Assembly: GCA_003229935.1 (NCBI GenBank)
Contig: QIGD01000068.1
Span: 1 to 6,793 of the forward strand
Direction: 5' to 3'
Length of the DNA stretch: 6,793 nt
DNA from: Methanobacteriota archaeon
GTDB lineage: Archaea > Hydrothermarchaeota > Hydrothermarchaeia > Hydrothermarchaeales > BMS3B
In this document: positions 1-5,218 of the stretch, one piece after another
How positions within the stretch are numbered: the stretch's first letter is position 1
How the letters are laid out: each line of letters opens with the position of its first letter
Translations under genes and position numbers: made by a program
Notes under the pieces: model-generated
Database searches by the model: none
Seen by the model: the letters and a program-made list of their open reading frames with translations, nothing else
What the model was told of the DNA's origin: nothing

Positions 1-239
1 ATTCTCATATCTGAACGATAAAGTAGATAGAAAGCCTGCGGCGGCATGTTCCACAGGAGTGACCTGAAGGATTCGATAAGTAAAAACTCAACGAATTCCC
101 TGTCAACCTGAGATTTTTTACCAGAGATGATCAAAGGTAACTTTGAACGTAATACAGAAATAAAATTAATAGATAAACCAAAAACAAACTCATTATCATA
201 ACTATCAACCACACCGTTTTTGTAATCAGTATTAAACAT
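1..239 (-). CDS. Unrecognised protein, N-terminal part (cut by window edge)
   Basis: An open frame runs from an ATG at 239 to the left edge without a stop, giving 79 codons. It begins MFNTDYKNGVVDSYDNEF and later contains VDREFVEFLLIESFRSLLW. I do not recognise the family. The visible part is mixed hydrophobic and charged, with no signal peptide or metal-binding motif. The start is chosen because a TATA box (ATTTAAATA, read on the minus strand, 262-270) is centred 27 bases upstream, the spacing expected for a leaderless archaeal transcript starting at or next to this ATG. There is no Shine-Dalgarno. It runs in the same direction as the ATPase operon but is separated from it by more than 300 bases and has its own promoter, so it is probably an independent unit. 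It is plausibly real but could be a chance frame, because only 79 codons can be seen. Confidence 0.5.
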   Translation of the reverse strand, partial: MFNTDYKNGVVDSYDNEFVFGLSINFISVLRSKLPLIISGKKSQVDREFVEFLLIESFRSLLWNMPPQAFYLLYRSDMR

Positions 240-261
240 GTATATAACTTGTAATTCATGG

Positions 262-270
262 TATTTAAAT
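262..270 (-). promoter_or_regulatory. TATA box of the gene starting at 239 (leaderless)
   Basis: On the minus strand this reads ATTTAAATA, close to the archaeal TATA consensus. Its centre is about 27 bases from the ATG at 239, so the predicted transcription start coincides with the start codon. The element is itself palindromic, so direction is inferred from the gene it faces. Confidence 0.45.
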
Positions 271-565
271 GTATCTATGGAATTTTACGATAAAGGATGG
301 GTATTGTTTGAATTTAAGAGGTGTTGTAAAAATACAGCGTTTATGCTATCATGGTTGGAGTTAAAGAAGGTAAAATGACAGGTAGAACAGATTTGAGGGG
401 AAGAGGTTGTGGTTGGGGTTATTAATACTCTGAGAGCTATATATGACAGGGCATAAATATATCTCAAAATTTGATTGTGAACAATAATACGAACTAAGAG
501 AGATGCCGAGCCCTTTTCATGTTTGAATCCATCCAGAGTCACTTTTATCCATTAAATAATGACTG
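271..565. other. Gene-poor gap between the ATPase operon and the left-end gene
   Basis: I see no gene here that I can support. The minus strand has an 85-codon frame (542-285) that starts at a GTG with no Shine-Dalgarno and no clear TATA box at the right distance. Its translation is rich in Ser, Thr, His and Leu, and holds one CxxC followed by HDSINA, faintly like the tail of a TnpB-type transposase. That is too weak to call. The plus strand has only very short frames. No clear hairpin terminator follows the stop of the upstream operon at 566, so the operon transcript may end anywhere in this stretch. Confidence 0.4.
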
Positions 566-3010
566 TTAGTCTATTTTAATATCGCTTATATCTCCAATTA
601 TTTCGATAACTGCATCTCTAACTTCTTGCTGCAGTGTCTCTAAAATCTCTGTATTTTTGGTTATTATATACTCTATAGCTTTTGAAAATGGCATTAAAAG
701 CTCTTTATAATTATCGTCAAGTGTTTCTATAATTATGGTGAGCGCTTTCTCAGTAAATTCATAATTTTTAGTTGAACCATTTTTTTTGAGATATTCAATG
801 AATACTTTTTCTAATTTTCTATCTAACTCTCCTTTTCTTTCTCTCTCTTTACTAAATTGTAGGGATTTTTTTAATGATTCCAGCGCTTGATTAAAGTTTT
901 CTTTTTTTAGATAATACATGCTTTGTTCAAGAGCAATCCTAACGAATAAGTTTGTCAACTCGTTTAGAGTTTCTACATCATCTTTGTCACTGGAAATTTC
1001 TATTGCTCTCTCAACGCTTTTCAGGGCATCTTCATACTTCTTTATTGAAGCTAGAGAACGTCCATATTCAGCCCATATAGAAGGACACTCACATTTTATG
1101 TCTAAAGTAATGGCCTCCTCAAAACATTTCAATGCCTCTCGGTATTTACGCAATTTAAAAAGAGTTCTACCATAATTGCATTTTGCTGCGGGATTTTTAG
1201 GGTCAAGTTCTATAGCTCTATTGAAACTCTCTAATGCTTCTTTTTCTTTATTAAGATCGGCAAGCACCCTACCGCGAACAATCCAACAAGAAGCGCAATC
1301 TGGATTAAGTTCTATAGCTTTGTCAAAACATTTCAAAGCCTCTTTAGGTTTATCCAATGCCCAAAGAACATTACCTTTTTCATGATACGCTAGGTGACTA
1401 GTGGGGTCAAGTTCTATAGCTCTATTGAAACTCTTTAAAGCCTCGTCATATCTACCTAACTTTTTAAGCATACTGCCGCAAAATCTACGAATATTGGATC
1501 CTTCGGGAGTTATTTTCAGAAGTTTTTCAACCGTTTCTAGTACTTTTTTATTATCATTGATTTCCATATAAAAAGATGCCATTTCTGTAAAAAATCTGAA
1601 AAGTTTTTTTGGGTCGTTTTCCTTTTTTGCCTGAAGTTCTATTCTCTTAATCTCCTCTTTAGCACCCTGCATATCGTCCACTTCTAAAAATTTATCAATT
1701 GATTTTTCGTGAATATTGTGCTTGAAACGAAGAGGTACTGCTTCGTGGATATAGCAGAGATGTTTTAAAGATTTCTTTGCTTCTTCGACACGGCCTAGCT
1801 TGAAAACTTCATCGATATTTTCCTCTATCCGTTTGTACTCTGAGATTAGTTCTTCTGGAGTATACCAAATCTCCAAAAACTTGACTAATAAGCTTATTCT
1901 TTTTTTTCCAAGTGTAGTTCGCATCTCCCTCCATATACGGAAAAGTCTTTCTCGTACTTCGTATCGAACAATCTTCTTTTTTTTATATTTTTTCGGTGTT
2001 ACATATCCCGCATCTTCTAAACGTTTTAATTGACTTGTTACTATATTCACTTTTATTCGTGAAGTCTTAGCAATTTCCGTTGGAGTCGCCGGCCCATCCA
2101 TTAAGGCTAACGTATCTAAAATTTTTCTTTGTTGAGCTGGTAAAGATTCCATTCGTGCCTGAAAAAAAGGAGTCATTTCATCTAAAAGCTTTAGTAAAGC
2201 ATTTCCTACCTCTATAAGCTGATTTTCTGTAATTATTTGATAAAGCATTAAGATAAGCCTCGGATTCCCACCGGTAAGAATCGAAATAGCTCTTATTCTT
2301 GGACGAAAATCTTCAAAGTTTTTTAGAACATCACTCTCATCGTATTCTGCTCTCTTTTTAATTAATTCTTCTATATCCTCTGGTGAAAGTTTATTTAAAT
2401 ATATAGTCTCAAAGAAATTATAGAACGGTTCTTCATATTTGGCTATTTTATCGAAAAAGGTCGGAGCAGTACCTATTATCATAAAAAAATCTTCTCTCTG
2501 TAGAATATCTCTGAATCTGCTAATATCTTCATTACCGAATTGATCGAAAATAAGTTGAAGATTTTCTAACAAAAGAAGTAGCCGTTTATTTTTTTCTATC
2601 TTAAATTTTCTAATAAATTCCAAGGAACTTTCCAATATTTCTGTTTTGTCCTTTTTTTTAAGTGCTTCAATAAATTCTGAAGTAGGAATGTCTACTTCTT
2701 CGTTCATATGTTCTAAAATTTTTAGAATCAAGTCAGCTAGATCAAAAATAGAATACTCTTCTTCAGCAAATTTTATTGGAATAAGATGATTTCTCAGTTT
2801 ACTCTCATTAATGCTATAATAAATGAGAAGTAAAAGATGAGTTTTGCCAATTCCTCTGGGCCCTATGATAATACAGTTCTTTGAAGTCCCTGTAATAGTG
2901 GCTTTCTCAATTTTTCCTAAAATGTCTTTGAGAAGCTTTTCTCTACCTACAAACAGTTTCTTTAATTCTTCAGAGTTTTGTAAATCTGGAGTAAATTTGT
3001 AAATAGGCAT
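566..3010 (-). CDS. STAND-like archaeal ATPase with winged helix and TPR repeats
   Basis: This 814-residue protein has the layout of a signal-transduction ATPase. An N-terminal P-loop domain (about 15-270) holds the Walker A motif GPRGIGKTH (50-58), a Walker B-position strand RLLLLLENL (143-151), a sensor-1-like strand MIIGTAP (177-183) and a GGNPR motif (247-251) matching the GxP motif of STAND and related archaeal ATPases. A winged helix follows (about 288-365, with TEIAKTSRIKVNIVTSQLKR as the HTH). Residues about 370-500 are helical. Four to five TPR units span about 505-675, each ending in a version of SFNRAIELDP. The last 140 residues are helical and unrecognised. No nuclease, protease, TIR or membrane effector is visible. 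In the Walker B position Glu149-Asn150 replace the usual Asp-Glu. The start is fixed by GGAGG (3016-3020), which overlaps the stop of the upstream ATPase gene, so the two form an operon. Family membership is firm; the biological role is unknown. Confidence 0.93.
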   Translation of the reverse strand: MPIYKFTPDLQNSEELKKLFVGREKLLKDILGKIEKATITGTSKNCIIIGPRGIGKTHLLLLIYYSINESKLRNHLIPIKFAEEEYSIFDLADLILKILEHMNEEVDIPTSEFIEALKKKDKTEILESSLEFIRKFKIEKNKRLLLLLENLQLIFDQFGNEDISRFRDILQREDFFMIIGTAPTFFDKIAKYEEPFYNFFETIYLNKLSPEDIEELIKKRAEYDESDVLKNFEDFRPRIRAISILTGGNPRLILMLYQIITENQLIEVGNALLKLLDEMTPFFQARMESLPAQQRKILDTLALMDGPATPTEIAKTSRIKVNIVTSQLKRLEDAGYVTPKKYKKKKIVRYEVRERLFRIWREMRTTLGKKRISLLVKFLEIWYTPEELISEYKRIEENIDEVFKLGRVEEAKKSLKHLCYIHEAVPLRFKHNIHEKSIDKFLEVDDMQGAKEEIKRIELQAKKENDPKKLFRFFTEMASFYMEINDNKKVLETVEKLLKITPEGSNIRRFCGSMLKKLGRYDEALKSFNRAIELDPTSHLAYHEKGNVLWALDKPKEALKCFDKAIELNPDCASCWIVRGRVLADLNKEKEALESFNRAIELDPKNPAAKCNYGRTLFKLRKYREALKCFEEAITLDIKCECPSIWAEYGRSLASIKKYEDALKSVERAIEISSDKDDVETLNELTNLFVRIALEQSMYYLKKENFNQALESLKKSLQFSKERERKGELDRKLEKVFIEYLKKNGSTKNYEFTEKALTIIIETLDDNYKELLMPFSKAIEYIITKNTEILETLQQEVRDAVIEIIGDISDIKID
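1200..1434 (-). repeat. TPR-coding repeat with a 31-bp exact duplication
   Basis: Positions 1200-1230 and 1404-1434 are identical over 31 bases, 204 bases (68 codons, two TPR units) apart. Both encode SFNRAIELDP, the second helix of TPR units 1 and 3. The unit between them (CFDKAIELNP) is related but diverged. Identity at synonymous positions goes beyond what selection on the TPR motif alone requires and suggests recent unit duplication or gene conversion. Confidence 0.75.
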
Positions 3011-3015
3011 TTTTG

Positions 3016-3020
3016 CCTCC
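3016..3020 (-). promoter_or_regulatory. Shine-Dalgarno GGAGG of the 814-residue ATPase gene
   Basis: On the minus strand the junction reads TAGGAGGCAAAAATG. The upstream gene's TAG stop (3022-3020) shares a base with this GGAGG, and the ATG follows five bases later. This arrangement favours translation by ribosomes finishing the upstream gene, fixes the start at 3010, and supports a single transcript for both ATPases. Confidence 0.85.
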
Positions 3021-4222
3021 TAGTCTACGAATCCATAATATCTACGCCACCAGTCCCTTAGCACTTTTGTAATAAATTCATATTCTCCATTTTCTGCCTC
3101 AGATTTCACGTAGAAATCATTTTCTAGGTCAGCCATCAAATGGTTAAATCCTTCTTCGCCTTCTGGATCGTTAGTAGCTCGAACGTATATGTCAAAAAGT
3201 TCTGTTCTAGATAATTTTTCTGCTCTTGACAGGTCTTTTAAAATAAGCTTCGTTGCCTTCGCTTCTTTGTGATCATAATATTCATTGATACGTTGATAAT
3301 AGTGTTCAAAATATGTTCTACTTTCTACTCCTAAAACGCGATTTTGATAAACTTCTTCTACTAACTCTGGAGTAATCTTTTTAGTTTTTAAGTAGAGCAC
3401 TTCATTTGATAAAGTGGCGATTAAAACCTGAATGAAATAGGGAATGTTTACCTCGATGATTTCAAGAATTTTCTTTAAAGCTTCTTCCTCTGGCGTTATA
3501 TCTTCACTTTCCAGAAGCTCTTTAATAAACAAGTAAGCTGTTTTATTGTCAAAAGCTTCTATTTGTATTCTCTCTAAATCGTTGATAGACGCAATAGCTC
3601 CGATTTTCCCCAAAATATGCTCCATCCCTATTGAGCCTCCAATCACAAATCTGATATTTTTTAATCCGCTTGAGATCCTCACTGTCCTGAACCAGTATAG
3701 GAATTCTTCGACTTCTTCTTCCCCTTTCTTCTTGAGCATTCGATTGACCATTAATGGTAGTTCGTCCACAATGAATACAAATCTCTTGTCAATAGTTTCG
3801 ATAAGTTGGAGAAGTTCTCTCCCCATTTCTTTCCAATTTTCTTTTAAAGCTTCTCTAAGTTTAAGTTTAAATCCTGAAATCTCCGTTTCTTCAATAGCCC
3901 CTTGGAGATATTTTAATCCTCGTTTAGATAGACCCTTGACTTTCTCTAAAAAACCATTCCCCTCTTCATCTGCTAATTGAGAAACAATCTCTGTTATAAA
4001 ATCTATCGGCTCAGAAATCCACTCAGTGTCCATATAGAATACAATAGTGTCGTCTTTTGGGAAATCCCGCATTTGCAACATTATGCTTGTTTTTCCAAAT
4101 CTTCTAGGTGCTACCAGAAGAAGGCTTCCTACTTCAATTCGCTTCCATATCCGTTCTAGAATCTTCTCCCTATCAAAAAACGCTACTTTGGTAGCCGGTG
4201 GACCTACAACGAGATGAACCAT
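3020..4222 (-). CDS. Archaeal P-loop ATPase (ATPase_2-like), winged-helix C-terminus
   Basis: This 400-residue protein belongs to the large archaeal AAA/STAND-like ATPase group. Walker A is VAPRRFGKTS (37-46). Walker B is FVFIVDEL (148-155) with both acidic residues intact. A sensor-1-like strand RFVIGG is at 191-196. A helical lid precedes a C-terminal winged-helix-like region (about 320-395) that ends in the aromatic motif RDWWRRYYG typical of this group. The frame is open from a GTG at 4258, but the ATG at 4222 is preferred. It has AGAAGG seven bases upstream (4230-4235), the domain homology begins soon after it, and a strong BRE/TATA at 4273-4286 predicts transcription from about 4250-4254, downstream of the GTG. 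It is the first gene of the operon with the TPR ATPase. Its molecular role is unknown; it may regulate, load or co-assemble with the second ATPase. Confidence 0.9.
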   Translation of the reverse strand: MVHLVVGPPATKVAFFDREKILERIWKRIEVGSLLLVAPRRFGKTSIMLQMRDFPKDDTIVFYMDTEWISEPIDFITEIVSQLADEEGNGFLEKVKGLSKRGLKYLQGAIEETEISGFKLKLREALKENWKEMGRELLQLIETIDKRFVFIVDELPLMVNRMLKKKGEEEVEEFLYWFRTVRISSGLKNIRFVIGGSIGMEHILGKIGAIASINDLERIQIEAFDNKTAYLFIKELLESEDITPEEEALKKILEIIEVNIPYFIQVLIATLSNEVLYLKTKKITPELVEEVYQNRVLGVESRTYFEHYYQRINEYYDHKEAKATKLILKDLSRAEKLSRTELFDIYVRATNDPEGEEGFNHLMADLENDFYVKSEAENGEYEFITKVLRDWWRRYYGFVD

Positions 4223-4238
4223 ATTATAACCTTCTACG

Positions 4239-4270
4239 ACACTTTTGTTGTACAACACTTTTGTTGTACA
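4239..4270 (-). repeat. Perfect tandem 16-bp repeat over the operon transcription start (putative operator)
   Basis: ACACTTTTGTTGTACA occurs twice with no gap (4239-4254 and 4255-4270). Each copy yields a TTGTACAA palindrome (4248-4255 and 4264-4271); the first extends to a 12-base perfect palindrome TGTTGTACAACA (4246-4257). A degenerate third unit, TTCTACGAC (4232-4240), follows the same 16-base spacing. The array begins three bases downstream of the TATA box and spans the predicted start site. In archaea, proteins bound there usually block RNA polymerase recruitment, so a repressor site is likely. Which protein binds it is unknown. Confidence 0.75.
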
Positions 4271-4272
4271 AG

Positions 4273-4286
4273 TATATAAACTTTGC
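4273..4286 (-). promoter_or_regulatory. BRE/TATA promoter of the ATPase operon
   Basis: On the minus strand this reads GCAAAG followed at once by TTTATATA, a near-ideal archaeal BRE plus TATA box. The TATA box occupies 4273-4280 and predicts transcription from about 4250-4254. This yields a leader of roughly 30 bases before the ATG at 4222, enough to include the AGAAGG ribosome-binding site. Confidence 0.8.
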
Positions 4287-4318
4287 TATTTTTTAGTATC
4301 TCTAGTGTTATCTGGTAA

Positions 4319-4600
4319 TTATTTTGCTTCATTCTCCACCATCCTTTCACCTTCACTCCATTTCATAAAATTCCCAAGGATTTAGGGCTTCAGTTGATCC
4401 CAGAAGGCGCTCAGGGGTCTGCAGCTTGCTCCAGTCCAGACTCATGTGGTCTCACCTAACTACTCGGCAAACTCCTCGAAGCTGTGTCTAGCCGTTGCCA
4501 TCCTTCTCCCTCTTGTTTGCGTAGAACTCGCTGCCATGGTCTGTGATAACTTCCCTGAGCCTTTCCAGCTATCTTCAACAAAAGGACTATCCTTTCCTGT
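4319..4600 (-). pseudogene. Decayed rve-type (IS481-like) transposase remnant
   Basis: Translating the minus strand in changing frames recovers the C-terminal half of an integrase-core transposase. One frame gives REVITDHGSEFYANKREKD (about 4556-4500), the block around the second catalytic Asp of the DDE core. After an extra base at about 4493 the next frame gives ARHSFEEFAE (4492-4463), then a stop. A later frame gives MSLDWSKLQTPER (4445-4407), then another shift gives AFWDQLKP (4408-4385), a stop, and ILGNFMKWSEGER ending at a TAA at 4319-4321. The section that should join EELG to the MSLDW block, including the catalytic Glu region, is missing. GC is about 53% over 4381-4560 by my count, well above the flanks, supporting foreign origin. 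The upstream limit is uncertain and no terminal repeats were found. The element is clearly dead. Confidence 0.8.
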
Positions 4601-4607
4601 AATTTTC

Positions 4608-4617
4608 TATTTTTAAA
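4608..4617 (+). promoter_or_regulatory. Possible TATA box for the 69-residue gene
   Basis: TATTTTTAAA lies about 65 bases before the ATG at 4678, which would give a leader of roughly 40 bases that includes the strong Shine-Dalgarno. The region is generally A/T-rich, so this is one of several possible elements. Confidence 0.25.
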
Positions 4618-4664
4618 GTTAAGATTTTATGTCATAACAATACGCACCTACTATGTATAGATTT

Positions 4665-4671
4665 AGGAGGT
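4665..4671 (+). promoter_or_regulatory. Shine-Dalgarno AGGAGGT of the 69-residue gene
   Basis: AGGAGGT sits six bases before the ATG at 4678. It is the best match to the archaeal anti-Shine-Dalgarno in the window. It is the main reason for calling the plus-strand frame real rather than the overlapping minus-strand frame. Confidence 0.8.
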
Positions 4672-4677
4672 AAAAAT

Positions 4678-4887
4678 ATGAAATTGACAAAAGATATGAA
4701 ACTTAGTAGTGAGAAAGGTGAAGTTAAGGTAAAGGATTCTGATGGTAAATGGAAATATATGCCAAGAAATATGGCAGAAAGGGGTGTTGCTGCAGGAACT
4801 ATTCAACCTGAAGATGTTGTTGGAGTTCCATATTCTTCCCTGAGAAGTCAGAGAAAGGCAAGCAGAGTTTCTCACAAAGATGTTTAA
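4678..4887 (+). CDS. Small orphan protein of 69 residues, function unknown
   Basis: I do not recognise this protein. It is short, soluble and charged, with a lysine-rich start (MKLTKDMKLSSEKGEVKVKD), a central GKWKYMPRN and AERGVAAGTIQPEDVVGV stretch, and a basic, serine-rich tail. There is no signal peptide, membrane segment, Cys cluster or HTH. The AGGAGGT ribosome-binding site six bases upstream makes translation likely. It is the only supported plus-strand gene here. It lies between the dead transposase and the Ntn-hydrolase cassette and points toward the 3' end of that cassette. A frame on the opposite strand (4875-4663) lacks comparable support and reads as a shadow. It could be a small regulator or an accessory of the island; neither is shown. 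Confidence 0.65.
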   Translation: MKLTKDMKLSSEKGEVKVKDSDGKWKYMPRNMAERGVAAGTIQPEDVVGVPYSSLRSQRKASRVSHKDV

Positions 4888-4954
4888 ACTCAGTGGCTTT
4901 CTCTTTTGAATTAGTATAAGTTTTAACGTTAAGTATTATGTGATGAAAAGATAG

Positions 4955-4965
4955 TATATTTAAAT
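4955..4965 (+). promoter_or_regulatory. TATA-like element ahead of a hairpin
   Basis: TATATTTAAAT is a good archaeal TATA match lying in an intergenic stretch. Read on the plus strand it predicts transcription from about 4986, just before the hairpin at 4995-5015. The core is near-symmetric, so direction is not certain, and no coding frame follows it on either strand. Confidence 0.3.
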
Positions 4966-4994
4966 AGATAGTCTCAGAGAACTTGAAAACTAAG

Positions 4995-5026
4995 GAAGAA
5001 GGTTCTCCCTTCTTCTCAAATATTTT
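4995..5026 (+). terminator. Hairpin plus T-run between convergent units
   Basis: GAAGAAGG (4995-5002) and CCTTCTTC (5008-5015) form a perfect 8-bp stem with a five-base loop. A TATTTTT run follows at 5021-5027. It lies between the end of the plus-strand 69-residue gene and the end of the minus-strand 52-residue gene, which converge here. It may end plus-strand transcription, or be the body of a small RNA started from the TATA-like element at 4955. Confidence 0.4.
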
Positions 5027-5042
5027 TAAAAATCAAAAAGGG
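5017..5042 (-). terminator. T-rich terminator of the Ntn-hydrolase cassette
   Basis: On the minus strand, 17-42 bases after the stop of the 52-residue gene, the sequence reads CCCTTTTTGATTTTT and continues A/T-rich. Runs of T immediately downstream of a gene are the usual archaeal intrinsic terminators. Confidence 0.5.
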
Positions 5043-5058
5043 TTAACTTACTACTCTA

Positions 5059-5217
5059 TTAGAACAATCTTCCACTTTTTATCTTTTTCATTAAATCTGT
5101 TCTTAAACGTTTCTCAGAGTCTTTAAAATTTTGTTCTTGGAGTTTTTCATTTAATTCCTTTATAAATTTCTCTCTCAATGAAAAAAACTTCTCTTCCTTC
5201 TTAGTTTTTAAGAACAT
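5059..5217 (-). CDS. Small 52-residue partner of the Ntn hydrolase, function unknown
   Basis: The frame starts with ATG at 5217 and ends with TAA at 5061-5059. It encodes a very charged, Lys/Glu-rich helical protein, beginning MFLKTKKEEKFFSLREKF and ending KKIKSGRLF. It has no Cys, Trp, signal or membrane segment. A perfect AAGGAGG (5223-5229) lies inside the last codons of the upstream hydrolase gene, and only one base separates the two genes, so translation is probably coupled. I do not recognise the family. The tight coupling suggests it works with the hydrolase as assembly factor, adaptor, inhibitor or substrate; the sequence does not say which. The exact Shine-Dalgarno and spacing are the main reasons to accept so short a gene. 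Confidence 0.7.
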   Translation of the reverse strand: MFLKTKKEEKFFSLREKFIKELNEKLQEQNFKDSEKRLRTDLMKKIKSGRLF

Positions 5218-5218
5218 T

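Noticed and set aside
285..542. 85-codon minus-strand frame with CSTC and HDSINA, faintly like a TnpB tail
   Set aside because: It starts at GTG without a ribosome-binding site or well-placed promoter, its composition looks like non-coding sequence, and the spacing of the Cys motif does not match TnpB zinc fingers well.
918..1385. Two plus-strand frames (918-1175 and 1176-1385)
   Set aside because: They lie opposite the TPR region of the 814-residue ATPase, are rich in Ser and Leu, and have no ribosome-binding site; they are antisense shadows created by the repeats.
3546..3980. 144-codon plus-strand frame opposite the first ATPase
   Set aside because: It is antisense to a well-supported ATPase domain, has no start signals and has the Ser/Ile/Pro-rich composition typical of shadows.
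4239..4270. Tandem 16-bp repeats as a CRISPR array or attachment site
   Set aside because: The two copies are directly adjacent with no spacers, and they sit exactly over a promoter, which fits an operator better.
4663..4875. 70-codon minus-strand frame opposite the 69-residue gene
   Set aside because: It has no Shine-Dalgarno, while the plus-strand frame has AGGAGGT at the ideal distance; the Phe/Ser/Cys-rich translation looks like a shadow.
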